51,183 bases of DNA from Pirellulales bacterium. Lineage in GTDB: Bacteria; Planctomycetota; Planctomycetia; Pirellulales; JAEUIK01. The stretch covers positions 1 to 51,183 of the forward strand of contig JAHBXR010000033.1 of NCBI GenBank assembly GCA_019636335.1. Direction: 5' to 3'. This document shows positions 1-8,285 of the stretch, in pieces; position 1 is the stretch's first letter, and each line of letters opens with the position of its first letter. A program made the translations under genes and the position numbers. The notes under the pieces are model-generated. The model searched no databases, was not told where the DNA came from, and saw only the letters and a program-made list of their open reading frames with translations.

Positions 1-4
1 TCCC

Positions 5-532
5 ATGAGCTCTGCGACGGAGTGGTCGCGATGTTACGCGCGCCAAGCACGCGCGGACTTCGATACGTTCGTCGGACTGAGTATTGCGACGGAGCTGTCT
101 ACTCCGGAATGCCATCGGCTGCTGTTCTTGCAGATGGCTTGTGAGAAGCTTACGAAGGCATCACTGTGCGGTAGTCGCTCGGACCCCAAAGTTCTTCAGA
201 CCTCGCACGCTTACACGCGGAAGAATCTGCCGCCTATCATTCAAACACAGCTCATTACGTTTGGCCGAAAGAAGAGCCAAATCCGCTCGTTGATGCCCCA
301 TATTCGACATTTGGCGCACGAGATCGAACTTCTCGCGCCGGCGGTCAAGCGGGATGGTGCATGTCCGGACAATTGCGAATACCCGTGGGAGGACGCGCAC
401 GGACATTTACATTCCCCCTTGGACGAGCAATTTGCTGCAGCGCATTTGATTGCCAAAGGGGCAACCGGACGCATCTTCCTCAAGGCCGTCTCCGCCGCCA
501 TCGATCAACTGGTCGTCCTCAAAGCGACGTAA
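5..532 (+). CDS. HEPN-like hypothetical protein
   Basis: A 175-residue soluble protein of unknown function. The N-terminal helix (ARQARADFDTFVGL) followed by CHRLLFLQMACEKLTKA resembles the helix pair of HEPN-type all-helical domains, where a small residue-rich helix packs against an 'EKLxKA' helix. I do not see a clear RxxxxH RNase motif, so a nuclease role is not supported. The ATG at base 5 is the first in view, but the frame is open to the window edge and the true start could lie further upstream. It converges on the S9 peptidase gene, with the two stop codons 9 bases apart. The fold call is tentative and the function is unknown. Confidence 0.6.
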   Translation: MSSATEWSRCYARQARADFDTFVGLSIATELSTPECHRLLFLQMACEKLTKASLCGSRSDPKVLQTSHAYTRKNLPPIIQTQLITFGRKKSQIRSLMPHIRHLAHEIELLAPAVKRDGACPDNCEYPWEDAHGHLHSPLDEQFAAAHLIAKGATGRIFLKAVSAAIDQLVVLKAT

Positions 533-541
533 GCCGCGGCG

Positions 542-2638
542 CTACTTGGCCGTCGTGGCGTTTGCCTTCAGGGCCTCGCTCAAACCCGGCACATCGGCTG
601 CGCCGTGGGGCACCTCAATCGTCGAATTCTCAAAATCCTTGCCGACCGGTTCGTAGCGGCCGCCGAGATTCTCCGCCAAAAAGGCCTCGGTCACGGCGAA
701 GAAGGAGAGGCGGTTCTCCGGCCGCGCGAAGCCGTGCCCTTCGTCCGGATACAGCACGTAGGTCACCGGGATCTTCTTCTCTTCCATCGCGGCGACGATC
801 TGGTCCGATTCGCTCTGTTTCACGCGGGGATCGTTCGCCCCCTGACCGATGAGCAGCGGCTTCTTGATCGCCGAGACCTTGGCCAGCGGCGAACGTTCGT
901 CGAGGAACTTGCGCCCCTCTTCGGTCGTGTGGTCCCCCACGCGATCCTTGAACTGTTGAATCGCCGGAGCCCAATAGGGCGGAATCGTGTTGAGCAGCGT
1001 CACGATGCTCGACGGACCGACGATATCGACTCCGCAGGCGAACTCGTCGGGCGTGAAGGCCAAACCGACCAGCGTGGCGTAACCGCCGTAGCTCCCCCCC
1101 ATGATCGCCACCTTGTTGCGGTCGGCGATCTTTTCCTTTTCGGCCCAGGCCACGGCGTCGAGCAGGTCGTCGTGCATCTTGCCGGCCCACTCGCGATTGC
1201 CGGCGTTGACGAACTCTTTGCCGAAGCCGGTCGAACCGCGGTAATTCACCGACAACACGGCGTAGCCGCGGTTGGCCAGCAGTTGGTGCTGCGGGTCGAA
1301 GCCCCAGTCGTCGCGGGCCCAGGGTCCGCCGTGAACGAGCAGCACCAGCGGCAACGGCTTGTCGGGACGGCCGTCGCCATCGGTGTCGCTCTGCGGTGGC
1401 AGCGTGAGATAGCTCACCAGCTTCAGACCGTCGCGGGCCTCGATCACCACGGGGTGCATCTTCGCCAGCGGCAGCCCGGCGATGTCGTCGCGGTTGTTGA
1501 ACAGGAAGGTCGCCTTCCCCTTCGTGCGATCGTAGAGGTAATAGCGCACCGGACCGTCGTCCATGATGTAGGCCACGGTCCACAGCTTGTCGTCGAGCGT
1601 ACGGCTGCTGACCGTGATGTCGCCGTCGGCCACCGTGCGCAGGTAGTCGAAGTCTTTCTGCACCTTCGGATCGAGAATCTGCCATTCCTCGCGCGTGTAG
1701 TTGAACGACACCGCCTCGATGTTCTTCTCGGTCGGGTGCGCCATCGCGCCGCCGATGTCGGCCAGCTTGTTCTCGGCGATCAGCTTTTCTTCATTCGTCT
1801 TCAGATTGAGCGACTTGAGCGCCGCCGTGTTGCGACCCCGGCTGTCGATCAGGTACAGGATGTCTCCCGTCTTGTCGAAGCCCGCCGGGCTGGTGGTCAG
1901 CGTGTCGGCCATCGGAATCATCTGGAACTCGGTCCAGCCGCCGGCGCCGTCGGGCTGCAGGATCTCGTTGCCGCCGTCGGGGGTGAATCGCATGGCGAAG
2001 CGCACGCGGTAGTCATCGTCGGTCAGAAAGCCGAGGAACGACTCGTTCTTCTGGATTAACTTGCGCTCCCCCGTCTCGAGGTTCACGCGATAGATATCGT
2101 GGAACTGGGGATCGCGATCGTTCAAGCCGATCAAGATCTCGTTGGGAAATTTGTGGCTGACGCCTTCGATCTGCGCGGCCACCTTCTCGAGCGGCGTGAG
2201 ATCGGTCGTCTTGCCGGTCTTGAGATCGACGGCATAGACGTGCCAATCTTCGTCGCCGCCGACATCCTGCACGTACAGGATGTGACGATTGTTGTAGGCC
2301 CAGAAGTAACTACGAATGCCGCGCTTCGTGTCGTTGGTGACCGGCTTGGCCGCGGCGATGTTATCGACCGGGGCGACCCACACGTTGAGCACGCCGTTGA
2401 CGGGGGCGAGGTAGCTCAATTGCTTGCCGTCGGGCGAGATGCGGGCGGCGGCCTTCTGGGGATTGCCGAACAAGATATTCCGCGGAATGAGCTTCACGCC
2501 GCCGTCTCCTTTCGCGGGGGCCACGCGCTTGGCAGCCAGCCGGGCGGGGCGATCTTGTGCTCCGGCCGGCGGCGCCAGCACGAGCGCCGCGAGACCCGAC
2601 AAGATCAAGGAAAAGCCAACTATGCCAAGGCGTTTCAT
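542..2638 (-). CDS. exported S9 family peptidase (prolyl oligopeptidase/acylaminoacyl-peptidase type)
   Basis: Serine peptidase of 698 residues. The start at 2638 gives a clean signal peptide (MKRLGIVGFSLILSGLAALV ending near PAGAQD) and has an AGGAG ribosome site 7-8 bases upstream. A longer in-frame extension is low-complexity and not credible. Residues about 40-420 form the beta-propeller-like region (repeated D/G-rich strands). The C-terminal alpha/beta hydrolase carries GGSYGGYA (nucleophile Ser about 516), GANDPRV (Asp about 602) and DEGHGFA (His about 634), the complete triad in the usual order. Family members cleave oligopeptides or remove N-acylated residues; substrate is not predictable. 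It is divergent from comEC and probably acts in the periplasm. Confidence 0.93.
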   Translation of the reverse strand: MKRLGIVGFSLILSGLAALVLAPPAGAQDRPARLAAKRVAPAKGDGGVKLIPRNILFGNPQKAAARISPDGKQLSYLAPVNGVLNVWVAPVDNIAAAKPVTNDTKRGIRSYFWAYNNRHILYVQDVGGDEDWHVYAVDLKTGKTTDLTPLEKVAAQIEGVSHKFPNEILIGLNDRDPQFHDIYRVNLETGERKLIQKNESFLGFLTDDDYRVRFAMRFTPDGGNEILQPDGAGGWTEFQMIPMADTLTTSPAGFDKTGDILYLIDSRGRNTAALKSLNLKTNEEKLIAENKLADIGGAMAHPTEKNIEAVSFNYTREEWQILDPKVQKDFDYLRTVADGDITVSSRTLDDKLWTVAYIMDDGPVRYYLYDRTKGKATFLFNNRDDIAGLPLAKMHPVVIEARDGLKLVSYLTLPPQSDTDGDGRPDKPLPLVLLVHGGPWARDDWGFDPQHQLLANRGYAVLSVNYRGSTGFGKEFVNAGNREWAGKMHDDLLDAVAWAEKEKIADRNKVAIMGGSYGGYATLVGLAFTPDEFACGVDIVGPSSIVTLLNTIPPYWAPAIQQFKDRVGDHTTEEGRKFLDERSPLAKVSAIKKPLLIGQGANDPRVKQSESDQIVAAMEEKKIPVTYVLYPDEGHGFARPENRLSFFAVTEAFLAENLGGRYEPVGKDFENSTIEVPHGAADVPGLSEALKANATTAK

Positions 2639-3002
2639 CGCCGATGTCTCCTGTCGTTCTCGATGCTGAGGGGCCGTACCAGCCACCCAGAGCCGCGGCC
2701 CGAGGGCCTCGCTCGTGGCGGGCAGCATACCCGACCTGCCACAGACCCGCCAAGGCGGACCCCCTGCTGGCAGCCCGGCGCGCGGATCGTCTGCTTTGTA
2801 TACGCCCCGCTTGGCCGACGGATCGCCCCCCACCGGTAGTTTCACGCCAGTTCGTGCCCGCGAAATGGTTTTGCCGCCTGCCGATCTGTCGTAAAGTGTT
2901 GCCGTGGCACGTGGAGAAGGGGGCGCCAGCAGTGCGCTCGAAGCCGCTGGCTCGAGCCGAATGGCGCACCCGGTGGGTAGGTCTTCCTCGGGCTTCTTTC
3001 GC

Positions 3003-5594
3003 ATGCGACGCGACGTTCCAGCACCGGTAGCCGAGCAGCCCCGCGCCCCCTCGGCGCGCGAGCGTGCTGCGCGACGTGCGCTCGAGCCGGCGAGCGGATA
3101 CCAGCCTCTGGTGCTGCTGGCGGCGGCCGTGGCGTCTGGAATCGTGTTCGATCGCTGGGGCACATTCTCTTTCGGGTTCTGGCTCGCGCTGGGAACTCTC
3201 TTGGGCGCCAGCTGGTGGCATTCTCGGCGCGCAGGCCAAGATCAACGGGCGGCGTGCGTCTTACTGCTGTCGGCCGCGGCACTCAGTGGCGCCTGGCATC
3301 ACGCCTGCTGGCGACTTTTCGACGTCGATGAAATCTCGCGCTTCACGACCGAAGTGGCGCAGCCGGTCTGTCTCGAAGCGATTGCCGCCAGCACTCCCAC
3401 GCGCGTGCCGGCTCCCCCGTTCGATCCTCTCCGGGCGCTCCCCTCGGGGGAGAGCACTCGGCTCGATGTGATCGTCACCGAGTTGCGCGATCGCGACGTG
3501 TGGCGGCGCGGAGCGGGACGAGCGACGCTCATCGTCGAGGGGCATCTGCTTGGCGTACGCTCGGGCGACCGGCTGCGCATCTTCGGGCAACTGGCCGGCC
3601 CAGCGCCGGTGTTGAACCCCGGCCAGTTCGATTTCGCCTCGTTCGCGCGCGGCGATCGCCAGATGGCGTTGATCCGCACCGATCATCCCGATGCCGTGAC
3701 ACGTATCGCGCCGGGCACGCGGACTACTCCCGCGGCCTGGCTCGACGCCTGGCGCCGTCAGGCGAGCTCCCTCGTGTGGCAGCACGTGGGCGCGGAACGA
3801 GCTGGCCTCGAGTCCGCCCTGTTGCTCGGCACGCGTCAGCAGTTAAGCCGCGAGCAGTTGGAGACCTTCCTTCACACCGGCACGCTCGACGTGCTGGCGA
3901 TCTCGGGCATGCACGTGGCGCTGCTGGCCTGGGTGCTCTTTCTGGCGTTGCGCTGGGCGCTCGTTCCGCAGCGCCTGGGGTTGATCGCCATCGCGCTCGT
4001 GACGGTGCTTTATGCCTTGCTCACCGGGGGCGAGCCGCCGGTCGTCCGCGCCACGGTCTTGGTGCTCGTCGTCTGCCTGGGGATGGGTTTGGCGCGACAG
4101 CCGCTCGCGCTCAATTCGCTGGCGGCCGGAGCGCTCCTGGTGCTGGCCATCAATCCGGTCGATCTGTTTCGCGCCGGGGCGCAGCTTTCCTTTCTCGCCG
4201 TGTGCGTATTGGCCTGGATCACGCCGCGAGTCGTCCGTTGGCCGCGGTTGGACCCGCTCGCTCGATTGATTGTCGAGACGCGTCCCTGGCCTCAGCGCAT
4301 GCTGCGTGCGTCATGCTTGTGGACCGTGCGCACGCTGACGGTCTCGACCGTGATCTGGCTCGTGATGCTGCCGCTGATCCTGACGCGCTTTCACGTCGTG
4401 TCGCCCATCGGCATCGTGCTGCACCCGTTGCTGATGTTGCCCGTGGGCGTGGCGTTGATTTCCGGCTTTGCGTTGCTCGCGTTGGGTTGGATCGCCACGC
4501 CCCTGGCCGCGGCGCTGGGCGCGATCTGCAACGTGGGTCTGGCCATCACCGATCGACTGGTGCGCTGGGGCGAGGCAGTACCGGGAGGTCACTTCTATGC
4601 GGCGGGACCCTACGAGTGGTGGATGATCGGCGCGTATGGAGGCTTCGCTGCCTGGGCGATGCTCGGCGAGCGCCGTCCACCGGGGCGCTGGTGTCTCGCG
4701 CTGACGATAGCCTGGCTGGGAATCGGCTTTGGTGCGGCCGCGGTCGAACGAACGGGTGAGCGCGCCCTGCGCTGCAGCTTTGTCGCCGTCGGTCATGGCA
4801 CGGCCGTCGTGATCGAGCTGCCGAGCGGCGAGACGTTACTCTACGACGCCGGCCGTCTCGGTTCTCCCGCTGGCGCGACGCGCGATGTGTCGGGCGTGTT
4901 GTGGGAACGTGGCATCGGGCACCTCGACGGTCTCGTGGTGTCGCATGCCGACGTCGATCATTTCAACGGGGTGCCCGGACTCGTCGAGCGGTTCTCTTGT
5001 GGGTCCGTGTTCGCGGCGCGTCCCATGATCGCCGAAGGATCGCTGGCGGTGAAAACGCTGTGGGGGGCGCTCGAGGCGCACGGGATCGCGCTGCGCGAGG
5101 TCCGCGCCGGCGATCGCCTGCAGAACCGCAGCGGCGCGGTGCTCGAGGTGTGGCACCCACCCGTCGACGGCATCCTCGGCAGCGACAACGCGAACAGCAT
5201 CGTATTGGCGATCGAGTACGCCGGCCGCCGCATTTTGCTCACCGGCGATCTCGAAACCCCTGGTCTCGAGGCGGTCCTGGCCGAGGCGCCGTATGACACC
5301 GACGTCCTGTTGGCTCCCCATCATGGCAGCCCGAGAAGCGACCCCCCGGGCATGATCGCGTGGTCGTCGCCCGAGCATGTGGTCATTAGTGGAGGCTACG
5401 ACGAGCAAGTGGCGGGCGTGGCCCAGACGTATGCCGCGTCGGGGGCTCAGGTCCTGCACACGGCGGTTGTCGGCGCCGTCACGGTGAGCATCTTCCCCGG
5501 CCCAGACGACGCCTGTCCAGGCCGGTTGACCGTCGAGACGCACCGCCTCGGAAACCGCCCCGGATCGCACTATCAAGTCGTTACTCAGCCGTAA
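3003..5594 (+). CDS. comEC: ComEC/Rec2 family DNA-uptake channel protein
   Basis: Membrane protein of about 863 residues. Order of parts: N-terminal membrane segments and an OB-like periplasmic domain (residues about 130-230, with the RSGDRLRIFGQL strand), the competence domain with many helices (motif DVLAISGMHVALLAW, then GGEPPVVRATVL), and a C-terminal metallo-beta-lactamase domain with VVSHADVDHFNG and LLAPHHGS. In known systems ComEC carries single-stranded DNA across the inner membrane, and the lactamase domain is thought to degrade one strand. I chose the ATG at 3003; a GTG at 2904 in the same frame would add 33 low-complexity residues. The pilus genes later in this window could feed the same uptake pathway, but that is inference. 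Confidence 0.93.
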   Translation: MRRDVPAPVAEQPRAPSARERAARRALEPASGYQPLVLLAAAVASGIVFDRWGTFSFGFWLALGTLLGASWWHSRRAGQDQRAACVLLLSAAALSGAWHHACWRLFDVDEISRFTTEVAQPVCLEAIAASTPTRVPAPPFDPLRALPSGESTRLDVIVTELRDRDVWRRGAGRATLIVEGHLLGVRSGDRLRIFGQLAGPAPVLNPGQFDFASFARGDRQMALIRTDHPDAVTRIAPGTRTTPAAWLDAWRRQASSLVWQHVGAERAGLESALLLGTRQQLSREQLETFLHTGTLDVLAISGMHVALLAWVLFLALRWALVPQRLGLIAIALVTVLYALLTGGEPPVVRATVLVLVVCLGMGLARQPLALNSLAAGALLVLAINPVDLFRAGAQLSFLAVCVLAWITPRVVRWPRLDPLARLIVETRPWPQRMLRASCLWTVRTLTVSTVIWLVMLPLILTRFHVVSPIGIVLHPLLMLPVGVALISGFALLALGWIATPLAAALGAICNVGLAITDRLVRWGEAVPGGHFYAAGPYEWWMIGAYGGFAAWAMLGERRPPGRWCLALTIAWLGIGFGAAAVERTGERALRCSFVAVGHGTAVVIELPSGETLLYDAGRLGSPAGATRDVSGVLWERGIGHLDGLVVSHADVDHFNGVPGLVERFSCGSVFAARPMIAEGSLAVKTLWGALEAHGIALREVRAGDRLQNRSGAVLEVWHPPVDGILGSDNANSIVLAIEYAGRRILLTGDLETPGLEAVLAEAPYDTDVLLAPHHGSPRSDPPGMIAWSSPEHVVISGGYDEQVAGVAQTYAASGAQVLHTAVVGAVTVSIFPGPDDACPGRLTVETHRLGNRPGSHYQVVTQP

Positions 5595-5679
5595 GTAGGC
5601 ATTTTCCGGAGCGATTGACCAGCGATCTGTTTCGTGGGCCTTGCATCGAATCGCGACTCGAGTAAGCTATAAGAAGTGC

Positions 5680-5738
5680 GGCGGAGCTAGTCTTTGCCGC
5701 GCGGGCCGTAGGTTCCTGCCCCACCTGCGGCTTTTTTT
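5680..5738 (+). ncRNA. candidate small RNA ending in the 5705-5738 terminator
   Basis: A TATAAG hexamer at 5668-5673 could be a -10 element, placing a start near 5680. The transcript would fold as a GCGGC/GCCGC hairpin followed at once by the terminator hairpin, giving an RNA of about 60 nt. No good -35 at 17 bases. It may equally be only the trailer of comEC, whose stop is 110 bases upstream. Confidence 0.22.
5705..5738 (+). terminator. rho-independent terminator
   Basis: GCCGTAGG at 5705-5712 pairs over 8 bp (one G-T) with CCTGCGGC at 5724-5731, followed directly by seven T at 5732-5738. It would end comEC transcription or a separate small RNA. Confidence 0.82.
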
Positions 5739-6066
5739 ATGCGCGGAGGTGCAGTTGCGCGAGCATGCATGGGCCGTCTCGCCAGGGGTGGCATCGATCG
5801 GGCGCGGAAGCGGCGCATCGATCAACAAGTGTCGCCCTCGAAAGGGACATTCTTCGCGCCCTTCTATCGAGTCGTCCGTCGAGGCGTGATCTCGACGAGA
5901 ATGCTGGCAATGCTGGCAAACTCTGGCGCCTGTTGGGGTGCGAAAAAGGGCCTGATTTGGCCAGAAATCTATGAGTCGCGCGCGTGAGGCGGCTCGTCCC
6001 CCAGGTGGCGAAGCATGTACGTGTGAAGGAAATCAGAAATTCCCGAGAGGCTTCGCGCGGCGCGGG

Positions 6067-6096
6067 TTGACATTTCGAAGTGGCACCACGTACAGT
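6067..6096 (+). promoter_or_regulatory. sigma70-like promoter upstream of BON-like gene 1
   Basis: Perfect -35 TTGACA at 6067-6072, an 18-base spacer and TACAGT (4 of 6) at 6091-6096. It points at the gene starting at 6310 and would give a leader of about 205 bases. Confidence 0.42.
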
Positions 6097-6309
6097 GAAC
6101 GCGAGTCGATCCTGCCTTGCATGCCGATTCGTGCGTTGTGCGGGCTGAGTGTCGCTTTCGAGCAGGCGGTTTGGGCGTTATGCCCGGTTGACTTCGGCTC
6201 TGGATGAGACCGAAGCAAACGTCGTCAAGACGACAGAGTCGTGGGGTCCGTTCCCGCGACCTGAGTGCGAAGTGCCCGTATCGCTACAAGGAGGTTGGCA
6301 AGGATACAC

Positions 6310-6540
6310 ATGGCCGACCAGACTACGATCGAAAGTGCCCAGCCTCGTGCCCAAGCGGCGCTTGCCACGAGCCCCATCTTCGATTTGCGCGGGCTGCGTG
6401 TGGAAGAAGTAGAGGGCGGGCTTCTGCTCAGTGGTTCCGTGACGAGTTATTACCACAAGCAACTCGCGCAGGAGGCGGTTCGCGCCGTCGCGCTGGGGGT
6501 GCCGGTGATGAACTCGATTCGCGTAGCCAGTTGTCGCTAG
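6310..6540 (+). CDS. small BON-domain-like protein 1
   Basis: A 76-residue protein. After about 25 polar residues, the rest (FDLRGLRVEEVEGGLLLSGS, then YYHKQLAQEAV and NSIRVA) fits a BON domain: a strand, a glycine-rich turn 'LSG', a helix, then a final strand ending in a V-N-x-I pattern. BON domains in OsmY and secretin-associated proteins bind phospholipid or partner proteins. No signal peptide is present, so a cytoplasmic place is likely. The ATG at 6310 was chosen because AAGGAGGT lies at 6288-6295, although the spacing is long at 14 bases. The next gene encodes a paralogue with the same SG..SxYxKQLAQ core. Confidence 0.72.
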   Translation: MADQTTIESAQPRAQAALATSPIFDLRGLRVEEVEGGLLLSGSVTSYYHKQLAQEAVRAVALGVPVMNSIRVASCR

Positions 6541-6698
6541 CGGGCGATTCGGACCTGATTCGGGTCGTCGCCGGCCAGCCTCTTTGTTTGCACGGCAATT
6601 GTGCTCAACTCGTGCCGTGCGAGCAACGTGGGAAGCAAGACCGCCTGCGATGGCGGTGTCCACGCCTAGGGTTTAGTTGAGGGAAGGAATGTTCGTAC

Positions 6699-6992
6699 AT
6701 GGGGTTTGTTTTGGATGGTAAGGGGGAGACCGCGCTCCTCGAACGTGATTGCGTCGTGAGTTGCGGGGGACGCGACGTGAGCCGCGCCGCGGCCAGCCAG
6801 GCCGCCACGATTCGTCGTCTGATCGCCGAGCGAACGGCCGGCCAGATTCGCGACCTGTCGGTCGCCGTCGAAGGCCGAGGCGTGGTCCTGTCGGGGCGCA
6901 CCGCTTCGTTCTACTCGAAGCAATTGGCGCAGCACGCCGCCATGCCCATGATCGGCAATCTGCCGCTGGTCAACGAGATCGAAGTCGCTTAA
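6699..6992 (+). CDS. small BON-domain-like protein 2
   Basis: A 97-residue paralogue of the preceding protein. The shared core is VEGRGVVLSGRTASFYSKQL followed by AQHAA and a closing VNEIEVA strand, again a single BON-like unit without signal peptide or membrane helix. It differs in having a longer N-terminal arm with two cysteines (CVVSCGG). The 158 bases between the two genes hold no obvious terminator, so co-transcription is possible. Function unknown; the pair probably arose by tandem duplication followed by divergence. Confidence 0.72.
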   Translation: MGFVLDGKGETALLERDCVVSCGGRDVSRAAASQAATIRRLIAERTAGQIRDLSVAVEGRGVVLSGRTASFYSKQLAQHAAMPMIGNLPLVNEIEVA

Positions 6993-7031
6993 GCAGCTTC
7001 ATGGCCCGCAGCGGGCACACGAAGTTGTGTG

Positions 7032-7132
7032 CCGCCGAACCACTTACGTGTTCGGCGGTCGTGCTGCATCAACCCGAACCCTTAGATGTTGATGCAGCAC
7101 GAGCGGCCCGGTCGAGAATTCGACGGGCCGCT
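7032..7132. terminator. three consecutive hairpins between convergent genes
   Basis: Hairpin 1: CCGCCGAAC at 7032-7040 with GTTCGGCGG at 7050-7058. Hairpin 2: GTGCTGCATCAAC at 7061-7073 with GTTGATGCAGCAC at 7088-7100. Hairpin 3: 7102-7115 with 7120-7132, 13 bp with one bulged G, running into the stop codon of the GT4 gene. No T tract follows on either strand, so this is not a classic intrinsic terminator. The place, between converging transcripts, suggests bidirectional termination or 3'-end protection. Confidence 0.55.
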
Positions 7133-8285
7133 AGGCCGCCAGGCGTCGCGTCTCGGCGATCTCGCTGTAGACGTCGAGCATCTCGCGGCAATTGCGATCC
7201 CAGGAATGCCGCTCGGCCAGTTGTCGCGCGGCGATGCCCATGCGCTCTCGCGCGCCCGCGTCGAGGAGCGGGCGAAGCCGCTCGGCCAGTTCTTCGACGT
7301 TGGCGGGATCGTCGACCAGGTAGCCCTCGCGCCCCTCGGTCAACAGCTCGCCCGCGCCATTGAAGCGACTGGTCACCACGGGCAACCCCGCGGCAAAGGC
7401 CTCGAGCACGACCAGGCTGCAGGGATCGTAGAACGTGGGCTGCACATAGACATCGGCGGCGGCGTACCAGGGAGCAGCGTCGTCGACCGAGCCCAGAAAG
7501 GTCACGCGCGGGCCGACGCCCACGCGCGCCGCGAGTCGTGCCGCGGCGGCATGCCGCTTACCCCCCGCCACGGCCAGGCGAACGGGCGCCCCCGAGGCCG
7601 CCAGGCGCCCCACGGCGCGCAACAACGTCGGCACCCCCTTGAGCGCAAAGTTGTGCGCCACGATCAGCAGCAGCACTTCGTCGGGGCCGACTCCCAGCTT
7701 TTCGCGCAGCGGAGTGCGGTAGCGGGCCCGATTTTGCGGCGTGAACTGGACCAGATCGACGCCATTATAGACGAGCCGCATGCGCTCGGGACGCACGCCG
7801 TGGTAGCGGGCCAGATCGCGGGCCACCATCTTCGAGATGGCGATGATCGTCCGGCCATCGTCGGCGTATTGCCGCGCGACGAGCCGATCGAACTCACGAT
7901 AGCGCGGCAGCCAACGCGCAAGCGCTCGCTTCCAGGGACGCCATGCTCGCGGCAGCAGCAATTGATTCTGCTCGAAGGCGGCGCGGCGGGCACCCCCGTG
8001 CGGCTGCAGCACGTCGCAGTACCAGCCGCACCCCGTGTCGTGGACGACGTCGAGCCGCAGCGTGCGGAGGCGATGTTCGACGGCGGCGGCAAAGCCCGTG
8101 CGCGTGCGGGTCCCGCGGACTTCGTGCGCGGTGATGCCCGTGGCCAGTGCGTCGTCGGCGAAGCTGCTGGCGACGACGTGAACTTCATGTCCCGCCCGGA
8201 CCAGCCAGTGCGCAAAGCGCGCGGTCCATTGTTCGACGCCCCCGCGTCGCGGATCGAAGTGATCGAGCACGAGGCCGATTTTCAT
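7131..8285 (-). CDS. GT4-type glycosyltransferase
   Basis: A 384-residue glycosyltransferase of the GT-B fold. The N-terminal domain starts MKIGLVLDHFDPRRGGVEQW, the glycine loop typical of family 4. The C-terminal half has the VYVQPTFYDPCSLVVLEAFA nucleotide-sugar site with the E-x7-E pattern and GLPVVTSRFNGAGELL. It transfers a sugar from an activated donor to a lipid A-core acceptor, judged from its neighbours; the sugar is not predictable. The start at 8285 makes an ATGA overlap with the stop of the upstream kinase gene, so translation is coupled. Last gene of the heptose/LPS operon. Confidence 0.92.
   Translation of the reverse strand: MKIGLVLDHFDPRRGGVEQWTARFAHWLVRAGHEVHVVASSFADDALATGITAHEVRGTRTRTGFAAAVEHRLRTLRLDVVHDTGCGWYCDVLQPHGGARRAAFEQNQLLLPRAWRPWKRALARWLPRYREFDRLVARQYADDGRTIIAISKMVARDLARYHGVRPERMRLVYNGVDLVQFTPQNRARYRTPLREKLGVGPDEVLLLIVAHNFALKGVPTLLRAVGRLAASGAPVRLAVAGGKRHAAAARLAARVGVGPRVTFLGSVDDAAPWYAAADVYVQPTFYDPCSLVVLEAFAAGLPVVTSRFNGAGELLTEGREGYLVDDPANVEELAERLRPLLDAGARERMGIAARQLAERHSWDRNCREMLDVYSEIAETRRLAA

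Larger units (their letters stand above)
5595..6309. other. intergenic stretch, comEC to first BON gene
   Basis: No convincing protein gene in these 715 bases; the short frames present lack conserved features and ribosome sites. It holds a strong terminator at 5705-5738, a possible small RNA ending there, and a sigma70-like promoter at 6067-6096. The stretch 5740-6060 shows nothing I can name. Confidence 0.5.

Noticed and set aside
605..2059. Long frame on the plus strand opposite the S9 peptidase
   Set aside because: Shadow frame of a high-GC gene: His/Arg/Val-rich, no conserved motif, while the minus frame has a full catalytic triad and signal peptide.
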